Positions 49,701-63,290 of a stretch of DNA of 64,000 nt are shown piece by piece. The position numbers and the translations under genes are program-made. Numbering within the stretch: position 1 is the stretch's first letter; every line of letters begins with the position of its first letter. The notes beneath the pieces were generated by a model. It did no database searches. It saw only the letters and a program-made list of their open reading frames with translations, and was not told the origin of the DNA. The stretch is taken from NCBI RefSeq assembly GCF_014839835.1, contig NC_071612.1, positions 12,185,001-12,249,000 on the forward strand, in the 5' to 3' direction. This stretch comes from Dryobates pubescens (lineage: Eukaryota > Chordata > Aves > Piciformes > Picidae).

Positions 49701-52700
49701 TCACTGCTGCTTCTTTGGTGGTACACGAGACCTGGCAACCACAATTGGCACAACAGAGAGACAGGCGATGAGCACAGCCCAAAGAGGGCGGTAGAAGAGC
49801 CAGCCAATGGAGATGGTCAGGAGTGACAGTGAACTGGCTACACAGAAGGCAAATGCTTTTAATCCAATGTTAACCAGATCTCTCACAACAGGAAACCAGT
49901 CCACTGCAGAAAGAATTCAACAAGGGATAAAGTAGATGACAATAGTTAAAGAAATACTTTTCATGCCTAGGTTTTGCACACAAAACTACTGCCATCAAAA
50001 GACAGACTCAAAGTATTTATCAAGAACACTCCATAAGGCATTTGAGCACAGCATCCTCAAAGCATCTGATAATTAAGCAACAGGTAAATGTGTAAGGCAG
50101 TGGTATCCTCATCTCTTCAGGTAGGAACTAATCCAAAATTAAGCCTGAAGACTTGTCCAAGACTTGAAAGGCAGAGCAGACCAATAGTCTTGCAGCTATG
50201 GAACAAGTCTGCAGCAACTGATACAATATGCTAGCAGAAACATAACTTAGAGCAACAATAAATTTTGCAGTAGCATGTATATGGAAAAATAAGAAAAGTA
50301 AAGAGTTCACAGCTACAAAACACATGATAGCTTTGATGTCTGTGAGGCACCATCCTGCTTTTCTGTAAATTTTTATTCCAACATTTTTCTTGCTCAAAAG
50401 GATAAACAAAAACTTTCTTTGCTGTTTGCTCCCAGCAGCACAGACTAACCAGACATAAAGACATACTGCTATGTAACAACTAATTAAGACTTGTTGGGGG
50501 GACCACTTGTGTGTGGGTGGAGAAAGTAACTGGATTGCAGCACCTTGAGTTAGACTTTAAAGAATCAGCCTAACAGCTGTTTCAGCTTCTGATCTTGGCA
50601 AATGCTGGGACCTTCTGAGACTGGCAAGAGATTTGTGGTGGGTTTTTGTTTGTTTATGTTCACAAAGCAACCATCTGGTTTTGGAGACCTGTTATCTGCA
50701 ACTGCCTACAGTGACTTTCTGATCGTATCTAATCCGAGTTCAAACCAGATTCATCGTGACCTCCAAATTAAGTGCCTATGTGAGCAAGAGAAGACTCTCT
50801 AGTAATTACAAACTTATTTCTAAATTATTTTACCTTTCTGTAAAAAACTTACCTAAAGTGTAAAAGATTCGGGTCATTAGGCTGACACCTACAAACATTG
50901 CCATCCAGCCTGCTGCACGGAGGGCCCAGGTCTTCATGGTGTTGCTCTCATGCTCTTTCTGAAACACTTCCTGAAAACAAACACCATTATGTGGAAGACT
51001 GGTTTTTTGAGATCCTCTCAATTCCAGTGCATTATGATGGAATCAGAGCCAAGAGCACATTAGGAGTATAATTCCCTCATAGCAGATACATTGCAGATTG
51101 TTCTGAAGGGTCTTTCTCTGCCGTATCACAGCACACTACAATAGATGTCGAAGTACAGCACGTGGGGAAACAGCATTAAGACAGTTAAATGAGCACCATT
51201 CCACAGTCTAGAACCACAGGCAGAAAACACACAGGTTTTGCTGCAAATAGAAACATTCAATATTGTTGTGGAAAACAGCATACTAATAAGTAAATGTAAT
51301 GAAGGAAGAATGATCTGATGTCACAGTTTGGAGGAAGAGAAAAAAGGCAACAATATACACAGATGACTTAAGGAAAGGGGTATGAAAGAAAGTACACAGG
51401 GAAGAAGAGATAAAAGGTACAGCTGCATTTCATCAGGCAAAGCAAAGCACCTATTTGCAAGAATTCCAAGTATGATTTTGTTTTTAAAATAGGCTGTGTG
51501 CCCTTCTGGCTTTATAAAAGGTACACATGAAGATAGCCAAGACATAGTAAAACCCAGTAAGAAATGGGAAAAGATGGATGAGACTGACTGATTACTTGTA
51601 CATACAAGTACTCCACAAATCATTCATTTGTAGTGAGTTGATTTCCAATAAACTAAAATTCTAAAGAAGATTCAGAGCTCACAGCAGACCTGATTTTGCT
51701 GCCACTCTCTCTCAACTTAAAAGCCTTTTTAACTACTTTGGGGAGATCCTATAAAATGTTGACATCTGGGATTTTTTGCAACAGGCCATGAAACAATCAT
51801 TAACGGAAACAAACCTATTAACAGGAGTAAATGAATCACCAAATTGATGGAGCATGCAGGATTTATTGGAGCATAATGCTCTGCCTGAAGGTTCTTTCTC
51901 AGCCAGAACAGCAATAAACATTTCAAACAAGCCTGAACTCCTGTTATTAGAAGCTGAAGATGATAGCTCCCATGGTTTGTTTAATTAAAGAGTGATTTTT
52001 ACTATTTTGACATATGACCTTTACAAAACCACGTGCTTGCATGTGTAAGTGGGAAAATACCAAAGGGCTAATAAAAGCAAAAAGAGAAGGCACAGAAACA
52101 GCTTTTAAAGCAAAGGATGTTCAGCAGTAACATGGCTACTTCAGCCATGGTTCCTTTTTAAAATAAATTTTTAAAAAAAAACAATCAGAGCTAACTACAG
52201 CCTATTGCAGTAGGCCCACTGCTAGTGGGTGAAGCACAGCATTTTGCTGCAACACGTAGAATGTGCAGAAACCTGGAAGGAAAACACAGGCTGCCATGTG
52301 TTGTCCTAGAAAAAGGAGAAAATCCAGTGTTTACATCCAGCATCTGCTCCTCTAGGGCAGGTCTGAAGGAAAATGAGAACTTACTCCCTTGCTGTTTCTG
52401 CACTATCATCTCCAGTTTTGACCCTTAACTAGTACAGTGTGCTATCTCACCTCCGCGGTGAGATCTCCAGGGTACAGAATCTGCAGGACATCTCCGGACT
52501 TGGTGTGATACGGAACCAGCTGATCACCTCGCTGGCGAGCAATCACACTCACCTTGAGGAAAGGGAAAAATATTTACTGGTTACTGAGTTGGGAACAGAG
52601 TTTGCAAGGTACAGAAACGGCTGAAGACTCACCGTATCAGCAGAGCCCAAACGGGGGTCTTCTCCACTCAGACCTGCATAGAAGAACGAGACACGAAGGT

Positions 52701-55700
52701 CTCCTACCTACAAAGAAGAGAATATTGGAAGATAAGAAGGATCTCTTTACAAAGGAGAATCACAGGAAAGACGGCTCTGCATGGAAACACCCTTTATATA
52801 TGAACACTTTTTTCTGATAGCTTATGTCAAGCCAGAGGATACTCAGAATGATTTCCAAGTTGTAGTTTATGCAGGCCTATTTGACAGCCAAAACAGGACA
52901 GCTCCAGTGCTGTTTGACAATCTCCCCTGATTTAGCTGCAGGAGCACATTAATACTAATGAGATTCTACATTCATCCCTTGTCATTTCATCTTTTGGCAG
53001 ATGAGGGCAAGCAGAGCAAGCTGACAAGAAGCTATTTCATTGTAGTCTGTTCAGTACACAGCAAGGCAGAACTAGAATCCACCTCCTAGCACCATCCTAG
53101 TTTTCTTCATTTAAAAGCATGACAGAGTCAAGAAAACAGAAGACAAAGAAGCAGGATCGGAAGCTTCCTGCAAGAGAAGCATACATGCTGAAGGACTGTA
53201 CTAAGAGTGTCATCCTATGTGATGGTCTGCACTCCAATTTTCACATATTTAAATAGAAATGGGACATGCCTCAGCTTTCTTTTTTCACGTAACAGTAATC
53301 ACTACTTTGGTTTATCTTTCTCATCTTACTTCTGGACGCCTGGGGTTCTCGCTGTGGTAAAAGTAATCTCCTCCTCGGGTAACATCAGCATGTGGATCCT
53401 CAAGGTTTGATAAACTCAACTGCTTGAAGTTATCAATTTTATCCACAAGACCTAAGCAGAATAAAGAATCAAGCTCAGGTCTGGAGTCTAACTTGGAACA
53501 GCCAATTTGCTGGCAGGCTTCCTTGAAATGAGCACTGTGAAAAAAACCTGAAGTCCACTGCTGACACAAAAGCAGGCACAATGGCAGTACAAAGCAATCC
53601 TTACCCTTGGAAAGGACAAAGCTGCCAACCTGGACGTTAGGAGAAACAGCAGTGAAGGACTCCACAGCCATGGCACTGAGTAACAGAGATAGCCCCTGAT
53701 TAGTCCCACAATTATATGGCACACAAACTGTACTATGTCAAACACCAAGAAAATCTCAAGAGCTAAATTGCTGTCATGATGTACAACAAATCTATCAAGA
53801 AACAGTGTTCAGACTTTATGGTGTTGGAGCTAACTAAATTAAGACAAGATGTGATCATCTCATCCCCTGGCCTGACCTTCCATTCACACCATAACATTTC
53901 ACTATTTTGTTTCTGTACTGAACCTGTAATGGCCTGAAATGGAGTTCAGCTCCTAGGAAGCTGTTAGTGGTGATACAGAGGTTTTGAGTGACAATAAATC
54001 AATCATATCCCTAAACACATTCTTGCAATATTTAACTACAATTATAAATGCACTTTTATTTCTTACCTGCTAAATTAAGAAGCCTAGACCATAATCCTTC
54101 CTCTCTATATAAAGATACTTTTACCTCATGCCCAAGTTAAATAAATTCCAAACTCAAGAATCCTTTACTTACAGACCTGATTCTGCATACACTGTGCTGT
54201 CTCACACAAGGATCTACCACAGTTATGCGTCAGCCTCTTTGGTTTGTACTACTATACTCAGATGAAATGTTCTTAGAAGCAGCACATTTTTCATTAGGTA
54301 CTGCAATAGGACTAAATAAAAAAAGTACTTCTTACTCTCAACTGGAGATTTACATTTATTGGAGAAGGCTTGGAGAATTTTCATTAACAAAAACATTGTG
54401 CATGAGGAGGAGAGGCAAAGCAGGTATGTCACCCTTGCATCCTTTTTTCCACTCTCAGCTGCTAGTTGAGACTTACAATCAAAACCCCATAGACTTTTAC
54501 TTTCCTTCCTGATGTAATACTTCCAAATAAAGGGCAGCATATTTGGATGAGCCCACAGAAGCAAAACCAAGTTCTGGAAATGCTGCAGATGAGAGGTACA
54601 TTGCCACAAAGAAGCCTATGAACTTCAAAAAGCAGCATGCAATTGCAAGACAAGCTCAGAGGATGCTTGCTGTTCTAACCATGGACTTAAGAGTAGAACA
54701 ACTAATTACTAATAGACTGCACCAATTTAAGTCAGAAACTTCTTCAGGTTCTCCTACATGGAGACCACAAAATCCAGGGGTAATATAGTTTCTATCTCCC
54801 AATTACTAATGGATAGCTTAATTCTAGTTCCACTAGGCAGTTTTAACTTCTATTCTACTTTCTCTATGCCTAAGTTCTCCTAACTGCCTGAAGACCAACA
54901 GTTTCCATCTGCTTCCCTGTGTCATGAAGATCAGTCATTCAGCTCTCACCTTCAATCAGATACAGTGACAGAATCTAGAAGGACTGTGTCAGGTGGTTGT
55001 TACCTTGGGTTTTTGTGTCCAATTTCTCGATCAAAGTTTTTGCTGTTCACAACTTCTGATTTCCATTCTGTATCTAAAGAAAATAAGAATGTTGAAGAAC
55101 AACAGGAAGGATTACCACTCAGACCTTAGTTACTGAAGACACCTCAATGAATTAATCAGTTCCTAAGTTATAATTCTAGCAATACTGTTTATGTCAAGGT
55201 ATGTATGTGATAGTCTGTACTGATACTTAAATCCATCCTCTTAGCATATTAAGAAGGAACAGCAGGATTTAGTGGGGGAAAAATAATTTCAGGGATAAAA
55301 CTAACTTGACTTTGCACAGTGAGAGCTTTCTTTTAGCATCTTCCATGATCAGGCTTTGATTCCTGCCTCCTGGAGTAATCTGGTTTTGTGAGGAAAGGCT
55401 GCAAACTCTGTTGGAACTAGCACATTTCAGATCAGTCAAGCAACAGACAGAGATGATACCTGTATGTACCAGTGTCAAAATCTTGTAATACTGCCTTTGT
55501 CTGGGCCATGACATCCTTCCTACAAGCAACCCAATGGAGTTTGTTCTGTGGATGTAACTCCTGCAAAACTAGAGTCCTTTTTTTGAGCAGCTTCCATATT
55601 AAATATAGCTTGCTCAACTTCCGTGATGGAGTAGAGGAAGAAAAGGGGGTTTGCTTAAATAGAGGAGTAGGTATAATTGTAAGGGATATTCTGATGTATT

Positions 55701-58700
55701 GAGTACATGACAAGATTTTGGTAGAGGGGGGATGCAGCAGAGGTGGTTTCTGTGGAAAGAGATCAGAGGCTGCCCTGTGCTGGAAGCAGCTGGTTCCATA
55801 CAGATCCCACTGCAGGCCACAGCTGACCCCATCAGTGAAGTCTGGGGCACCTCTGTGAATACATTTTTAAGAAAGGGCAGAAAATGCTGAATCAAGAAGG
55901 GTGGGAACAAAAAGGAGGTGCTCACAGCAGAGCACATAGTCACTGCTGCATGGGAGAGTCCATACTAGAGTAGGGAAAAGTGTGAGAAGGAAACAGGAGC
56001 AGAGACAAAGCACTGACTGCAAATCAATCTCTACTCTCTGCACTGCTCACTAACCCACTAAAGGAGTGAGCATAACCTGTGGTGATAACCAAGGCAGGAG
56101 GGTAAGGGCAAAGGAGCCTGGAGTGAAGTTGAGCCTGGGAAAGGATGACAGCAAATGTGTTTTGACAACACCCTACTAAGTAATTAAATATTTATTTTAA
56201 TTGGGAAAAAAAAAGTTACTTTTCCCCTAGTCAAGTTTGTTTGGCTCACAATGGTAATTAGTAAGCAATCATTCTATCTGTATTTCAACCCACAAGCTCT
56301 CTCATTTCTGTTCTTCCCTATCTCTTTCTCAGTACCGTTGAGGAAGAGAATAAGCAAGCAGCCGTGTGGGCCCTTGGCTGCCAGCCAAGGTTGACCCATC
56401 ACATCTAATAATACACAGACTTCTATTGGACAGAATCCCTCAATCCTTAGGAGGCAGCTGTTTTGTTGTGGGTTTTTTTAATTTGTTTTGGTTTTGTTTT
56501 AATGGCCTTTGTTTTCCTTCCTTGCCACTGTAAGGCTGTTCTTCGTTGCTCACAACCACTAGCTTCTGTATCTCTGTGCTGGAGGGTCTCACACTTTACT
56601 GACCTGGGGTGTTTTCATGATCACACACAGAAACTGCTGCACACCCACATTACACATCCATGTGCTTTAATTAGAGATAAATGAAGCAGAGAGACCAATC
56701 TTCAGATATATGATGACTCAGAGTATTTATCTGCTACTGGGTATAAAGCTGTCAGTTTTGCTCCTGCCCAAACCAGCATTTGGCAAAAGCTACAGCACAC
56801 ATCAGAAGGCACTGGTGGTTTTCATTAGGTGATACTAACACCTTGAAGACTTTCACCAGCCTGTCCTACACTGTCTGTTCTCTTCTGCTCATGTGTGACC
56901 TATGCCAAATTACCCCACTTCTGAAAAGCAGATCTAAGAGCCCACTCCCATCTCTGCTGATCTTCTGTCTCTGAGGACCTTATGGACCCCGTCTCTAGAC
57001 CATCCTATTCCTGGACACTACTCTGAACCTCTAGGTTCAAAGTTTCAAGACAAGACTTAGATTTTCTGTAGTAGTTGCTTGCTAACAGCATGCCTCCTTT
57101 CACCTCAGTGACCCCAAGGAGGTCCTGTCATTTGTTTAGGAAACAGAATTTTTGCTTATTTCTTCACGCTCCTTTCTGCCCCAACAATATACCGGGTTTA
57201 CAACAAAAATCAAAATATACACACACATAAAAGTCCAAAGTTACGTGCACAAAAGGCACTTTCTGTTGATCAACTTACTGTATGAGTACTTTGTCTCTTT
57301 CTTAATCTCACCATTCTCTTCATATTCCCTGCAGAGAAAAGGTGTGGGATGAGAACCAAAACAGTGCACACACCCCTGCTCAGGGCAGAACACACTTTAC
57401 AAACAAAACAGGCAGACACTGTCAACACAACCTTCCCTTTACAAGTAAACTAACTCTTCTCTGAACTACCTATTCTGAAGACACAGATTATCTGTACAAA
57501 CAGAAAATTACATACAAAAGCTAAACAGCCACAACCCTTTTATTCCCATGTTGCTAACAAGTAGGTGTTGACTAGATCAATGTGGAATACGAAGTATTAG
57601 ACAAAAACTGACTTAAAATATCAAGTCTTCTACAGATGCTGCACCTTAAACATGTAAAATGAGAGATTTTCACACCTTTTGGTGTTTTGGTTTAATTAAG
57701 TACTTCAATTTGCACGCATGTGAAGCGCCAAGGAAATTCAGAGATCTCCCTCACATCAAAAAGTCTCATGTGCACAAGTCTGAGAAAAGAATCTGACTTC
57801 TAGATTAAACTGGCTACAAAAGGGGTTTTTAAATTGCTTTGAAAGACTCTAGAATAAGTAGGTATCAACCAGGCAGCTTCAGGGCCAATAGGTCTTGGTT
57901 AGTTTTTGTTTGGTTTTTTGGTGAGAGAAAAGGTGATGAGATGTTTATAATAGAAAAGCTTTAAAAACAACTTTTAAAGGTTTCTTTTACTTACGTGGAA
58001 TCTTCATACTCTACCCACTGGTACATTTCCACGTGACGCTTAAGTTTGACAGCCTGGATGGAGAGCCCATAGCTGGGATCAAACAAAGGCTATTAAAAAA
58101 AGTAAAGAAAATACAAGGCATCATAAATGTTGTACATCTCACAAACTCAAATGCTGTACTTTTATCATCAAACTCATTTACACTGTACACGGCACTGTGT
58201 TGCACACAGATGAATACAGAATGTTATGAAAGCCAAAAACAAAAAAATGCATCACTGATATATCTGACCTACAGAATCATCATCAAAAAATTCTGCTATA
58301 GTGAAGAATAGAGACAGAAATGCTTGCTAATGGTATGCAGGCTTGAGTTTAAACCAGGGGGAAATTTTATTTTGCTAGGCGCTACTGTCCTGTGTTACCT
58401 TCTTCAGTGGTGACTACCCATAGAAAATGACATTTCTATGGAGAAGTCAGAACTTGCAGAGCCTCTAGACTGCAAGAGCCCAAAGACTTCACAATATAAA
58501 TATGCAAGAGGTTCCTTACATAAGGAGGAATTTTCACCAAAGGCAGTGAAAGAGTAAACACAGCTAGAGGTAGCATGTGGCTGGGGATTAGGGAGATCAA
58601 GGCTGTATGGCATCTCCCTAAGCTTGGATGGTAGCTGGCAGTGCCTACAGAGGAGAGAAGCTACCTGCCTTCTCCCTGGATATCAAACATAATTTAATTG

Positions 58701-60787
58701 GCAAAGACCTGTTCTTCCCTCCCAAGTCTGAAATACCCATATCTTCAAGACACTATTTTACTTACCTTAGATGTACTCAGAGCACCAGCTAAGTGCACCA
58801 ATCTCCCTTCATTCTCCTGAGCCACACTGTGGATGCTATCAAGAGGGATCACAAGAGAAAGTCCCTCATCAAGAGATTTGGCTGTCCTTAAGGCTCGTCC
58901 CTGCAATCAAGAAAAGCAAGATGATGTTGTGGAAAATCAATGGTACAGCACTGTTTTGTGAAAAATCTTAGCAGAGAAGCCATCTGAAGATCACAAGGAA
59001 TGCTTCTATCTTCAGCCTAAAGTCATATTCTCAAAACATCCTTGTATTTCTAACATCTTCTGCTGTCTGAATGACTTTGGGGCCATACTTCTTACCCATG
59101 CAGCACCACCACTAACATTGACTAAGCTCCTGAAACACACAATTGTGCCAATAATGGTGCTTCTTCCCCAGACCCATAAAACTATTTGGCAGAAATTGTC
59201 TTCATTTTACCAGTCACATTAGAGAGTGCTTTTTCCTGCAAAGTCACTGAAATTGAGAGCAGTTCTATTTCCTGTTGTAGAGGTACAAAAGGAAGTTTTA
59301 GGTGGGGATTCACAGAATTCTGCTCCAAGGCTCCCAAAAGCATGTGTGTTTGCAACAGCATGGTGTTAGGATTCTCTGATTACTTTAATTACTTTCTAAT
59401 ACTAAGTCATAAAATAACACAGAGAATAATTAACACCCTCAAATTTGCAATAAGGAGTATCAATTCCTTTAATACAGTTGTAACATGATAGAAAATGAGG
59501 ACTCTATGTTATCCCAAGAAAAGAGAGAAGACTGGAATGTGGTTGGTTCATGCAACCCTCTTCCAATAATACTACAGCCCATTTCTTTATCAGCTCACAA
59601 GTTTTGGATCTTAGGTGCCATTGTCTACTACACCCAGTTCTACAGAAACAATAGTCCGTGGCCCTGTGATTTCACTCTTATGTTATACCCCAAGTGTAAG
59701 CACCAGGCTCTCCAAACATAATGTCCTATTCTCATGGATGAGGCAATAGAGCTTTAATATGACTATTTTAGTAAGTCTGTAAATGCAACACTGGTTTATT
59801 GTCACCACTGCTGTGACATTTTAAAGCTGTGTATAAATGCTGACAGTGTTTTACTTACTTCATTGGTAAAAAGAAGGTAGAAAGACAGAAGAAATGTCAC
59901 AAGTCCCATTAACATGCCTCCAGATGTCTCGCTGAGCCTCTCCAGGAACCCTGGTTTGGATTCACTTGTGATTTTAACATGCTCTCTTCTGCTGCCTGTG
60001 TCTGAGAACTATTAAACAAAAACACACAATATTGGTGTAAAGGGGGAAGCACTCTGTTTCAAAATAAGTCTTTCAGCCCTATTAATAGTGCTTCTCTACA
60101 GAACACCACCTCTTGCCTTGGACCAAAACTTTCTCACGCTTAATAGATGTCTCAACACACTTTTAACAGCAGAATTGTAAGCAACAAATAAAATCCAAGT
60201 CTAACAGTAAAAATAATTGCCATTATAGTGGTTCAACACGTTCCTTCAAATTTTCCTCAGCCCGTCTCTAGGTTCCTTATTCGGTGTCCACACCCTGCAT
60301 TCAGGGCGCAATTTGTCAATGGCAAATTGAGTCATACTCCTGAATTCCAGACCAACTATAACACCGCTATAAATAACAAAGTACACTTTTACCTCACCAG
60401 TGGAAAAGTGCCTGCACACTTAAAAATAATTGCACTTAGAACAACAAAAAAAGCTAGCTTAAAAAAAGATTTGCTATTGCTGCCCTGGCCAGCACCACAT
60501 CAAAGCATGAAAGCCCAGGGGTACGCTAACTGTGGGGAGCAACAAAGAAGTAATTTCAGAGTAGCACTCACATCCAAGAGAGGAGGAGATGAGGCCAAGC
60601 AGGAGATGCCAAGCAGAGTGAGACAGCGGTCCCTGCGCTGCACCAGGCGCTGCAAGAGGCCCCTCTCCTCAGACGGGGCCACCTCGGGGGCACAGCCGGA
60701 GCGGCAAGGGGCCGACACAGGGGACCACCACACATAGCGCGGAGCAATAGGAGGACAGGCCCGATAAGTACTTACATTCCTCGACAT
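49701..60787 (-). CDS. TMEM43: TMEM43 (LUMA), inner nuclear membrane/ER protein, complete, 12 exons
   Basis: Minus-strand exons: 60787-60776, 60008-59859, 58900-58766, 58089-57995, 57328-57279, 55073-55004, 53675-53605, 53451-53330, 52707-52633, 52552-52451, 50970-50853, 49903-49701. Phases agree and give exactly 400 codons plus stop, the human length. Exon 1 codes only MSRN. The protein has an N-terminal membrane segment at about residues 35-52, a long lumenal domain with [23 protein letters not shown] and FYHSENP motifs, and three C-terminal hydrophobic segments at about 310-331, 345-367 and 372-391. It ends RVPPKKQQ, a lysine-rich tail. TMEM43 binds lamins and emerin at the inner nuclear membrane. 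Ser358, the residue changed to Leu in human arrhythmogenic cardiomyopathy (ARVC5), is conserved (ASSLSLL). Intron 9 is only 80 nt (52632-52553). The start has A at -3. The gene is head to head with CHCHD4 and tail to tail with XPC. Confidence 0.97.
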
Positions 60788-60918
60788 CGTGAGCCTCGTA
60801 CTCTCGCCAGGTATCACCCCAAAGAGACCACAAATGCCGCCACAAGAGCCACGCACCAAGAACTGAACAGAGCCGCGCCCCACGCCTCAGGGCTGGTCGG
60901 CCCTCCCGCCTCCGCGAT

Positions 60919-60938
60919 GCATGCCGGGACACGTAGTT
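60919..60938 (-). promoter_or_regulatory. ZNF143/SBS-like motif, copy 1
   Basis: The plus strand reads GCATGCCGGGACACGTAGTT. Its reverse complement resembles the SBS/ZNF143 consensus ACTACA-N-TTCCC-x-GCATGC, with the ACTAC and CCCGGCATGC halves present in the right spacing. A near copy lies 48 bp to the right. Confidence 0.55.
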
Positions 60939-60966
60939 ACCCCAGGGAGGAACCGCTCCGCGCCGG

Positions 60967-60986
60967 GCATGCCGGGACATGTAGTC
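60967..60986 (-). promoter_or_regulatory. ZNF143/SBS-like motif, copy 2
   Basis: The plus strand reads GCATGCCGGGACATGTAGTC, differing from the copy 48 bp to the left at two of 20 positions. On the minus strand it gives ACTACATGTCCCGGCATGC, a good SBS/ZNF143 match. The same orientation and near identity of the two suggest a local duplication that was kept. Confidence 0.6.
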
Positions 60987-61228
60987 AGCACTGAGACCGG
61001 GCCTGGCAGAATTGGATGTTCCCGCGCCGGCTCTCGGGTCGCGGTCGGCAGGAGGTGCGTCAGCGAACACCGGCGGGCAGGGAAGGTGCTTCCGGAGGCG
61101 GGAGGTCGTAGCGTGGAGCAGCGCGCCGCTGTCCGTTGCTGTGGCAAAGAAGAGTGGTGAGGACGGCGGAGCACCCCTGGGGCTAGTCTGCGCGCACGCT
61201 GCAGTGGAAAGCAGCGGACGGCTCCGCC

Positions 61229-63290
61229 ATGTCCTACTGCAGGCAAGAAGGTGCGCCCGGGTGTCCTTCCCAATGTCATGCCGCCGGGACGGGACGGGTG
61301 GGCTCGTCCTGAGACGGCCGGGGGGCTGGAGATGACGCGGGGCGGCTCATCTCAGCCCATGAAGGAAAGGCACGGCCTGAGGGGAGAAGAGGCGTGAAAG
61401 GCGTCCGCGGGCCGTGTATGGCAGACAGGAGGGCTGCCTCGCCTCTCCCTCCTGCGACCTTTCTCCTCACGGTAGGCGGGAAGCCGCGGCGGGCCGGTTG
61501 GCCATGAGGGCACAGAGGGCCTCTGCCGCCTTACGGGTTGGCCTGCGCTGTGGGGGCTGCGCCTGGCTGCAGGCTAGCGGGTTCCCATAGCTGCCCGGCT
61601 GCGGCGGCGCCCCGGGGCGAGGCGGTGTGCGGGGCGCACGTCCCGGCTGCAGGTAGCTGCGGGCGTGGTGAGAAAGTACCGCCCTGTAGCTGGGAGTTGA
61701 AACATCCCCGCTAAATGGCCAGAGCTGAGCGTGTGGGCACCTCGGGGCTCTCAATTTAGCTCGCTAGGCTTTGCTGCGGAATGGCTGAGGCATGTGTTCA
61801 TGCTCCCTGCTGCGGCGCGGAATGGTTGCTTCCAGTAGGGGTTGAAGTTCTACCGGCTTAGCTTAAGTAGCCGTAGGTGGATTTTCTTTTACCTTTTTAA
61901 GGAAAACACGGTGACTAGAGTGCGAAGTTTATATTTCTGTATCTTACTTTATACGGGTTGGGGGTATTTATGAGACTTGAACATATCCTGGGATATGCTG
62001 CTCCCCCTGAGGTAATATAAAGAGACTAAATGTAAAGTTTCAAACTGAAAGAAAAAAAAAAAGTCATTCTGTGGTTCTAAATGCTATTTTGAAGTTCTGG
62101 CACACTGAATGATGATTCTTATCTGTGCTGAAGTAGTTACAACCCATGGACCTCTTTGCTTCTTATTTTTTAACAGTATCTAAGATCGTTGCAAGATCTG
62201 CAGGTTATCTTACAGCATCCTACAAAATTACAGTGAGAGAAGTTAGAGTTCATATGCTTCTAGTTCCTTTTATATAGGAAATGACTGGACAACCTCCGTT
62301 GTAGTCTGCTGGAGTACAATGCAGAGTTGACAGAAAACTTTCCCTTTTAAAAAGGGTTCACATTTATTTTGATTTTTCCTCAGACATGCTTCAGTGTATA
62401 TTATTTACTGAGAAAAATAAAGGAAGTTACTTAACATCTGCTGGTTGAGGTCATACTGGGGGGCGAGAAAATACTAATTTCTAATGTGCTGACTCACTGT
62501 AGTGGCCTTTATGAATTGGGAGAATGACAGAAAGTGCTTAAGGAACTTACAGGGTTTTTTTCCTACTCAGTGAGTACTCAGTTGTGTATTTAGAAGAGTT
62601 TCAGCTGGCTGTACCTTTCTGCTTGTCTGCCTCAGAGTGTTTTCATAGTTTTACAGAGTTGTTAGAAAACTCTGCTGGGGTTTCCAGCCAAGCCTCTTCC
62701 CACCCCACTACAGAAATTCTGTGTTAAATGAAGAGTGGCACAAAAGCAAGAAGGACACTGTGTTGTTTTTCTGTCCTTGCTAATGTTCATAGCCTCTTTC
62801 AGTAAAATATTTATCAGTAAAATATTTATCTAGACTTTAATGAAGAGTGGTGTTATAAGTGTCCTATTGAACACTTTAGTGTAATTTGGTATGGTTTTTC
62901 TTTCACGCTTCATTTTTTTTGTCTAACCCCTTCATCTAGGTTAGTTCTGGTAATGGAGTAGTTTCAGCTTGTTTTGAAACAGCTCTTTAACTTCACAGTT
63001 CAGTGAACTGTGCTGTGATCCACAGCCATTACAGTATGTTGCTGTGAAAATTGGAAATGTCGAAGGTGATTAAGTACTATAAATATTAATGTATTGTGTT
63101 GAATATCTCTTGTGATGTACAGCGGCCTTGTAAATGACTACTTCTGTCTCGGCTTACGCTGAACTTCTGTTTATTTTCTCTTACATGGTAGGAAAAGACA
63201 GAATTATATTTGCAACCAAGGAGGACCATGAGACGCCAAGCAGTGCTGAACTGGTTGCAGATGACCCAGATGACCCTTATGAAGAACAAG
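61229..63290 (+). CDS. CHCHD4: CHCHD4 (MIA40), mitochondrial intermembrane-space import oxidoreductase, 5' part only
   Basis: Two coding exons are in the window: 61229-61250 (MSYCRQE plus one base) and 63192-63290, joined in phase with GT/AG borders. They give 40 codons reading through [31 protein letters not shown] and the first base of the next Gly codon. This matches the human N terminus closely. The catalytic CPC motif and the twin CX9C helices are coded by the next exon in the human gene and must lie beyond base 64,000. MIA40 oxidises cysteine pairs of small proteins in the mitochondrial intermembrane space and traps them there; ALR/GFER reoxidises it. The start has G at -3. It starts 441 bp from the TMEM43 start on the other strand. 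Intron 2, open at the window end, carries a CR1 piece from 63,889. Confidence 0.94.
61251..63191 (+). other. CHCHD4 intron 1
   Basis: The first 400 bases are CpG-rich and belong to the promoter island; several long frames there (for example 61467-61754 minus) are by-products of GC richness. The rest is unique AT-richer intron with a small direct duplication (CAGTAAAATATTTATC) near 62,801-62,830. Confidence 0.6.

Larger units (their letters stand above)
60788..61228. promoter_or_regulatory. Bidirectional TMEM43/CHCHD4 promoter in a CpG-rich island
   Basis: The start codons of TMEM43 (minus) and CHCHD4 (plus) are 441 bp apart and diverge. GC- and CpG-rich DNA extends from about 60,600 to 61,650, including the first part of CHCHD4 intron 1. 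No TATA box is evident. The stretch holds two ZNF143/SBS-like motifs, an ETS-like CTTCCGG at about 61,088 and a TGCGCGCACGC that weakly resembles an NRF1 site near 61,190. Confidence 0.85.

Noticed and set aside
60500-61754. Several 95-133-codon frames on the minus strand near the TMEM43/CHCHD4 start
   Set aside because: GC-rich promoter DNA gives long chance frames; they overlap known exons and promoter and show no family.
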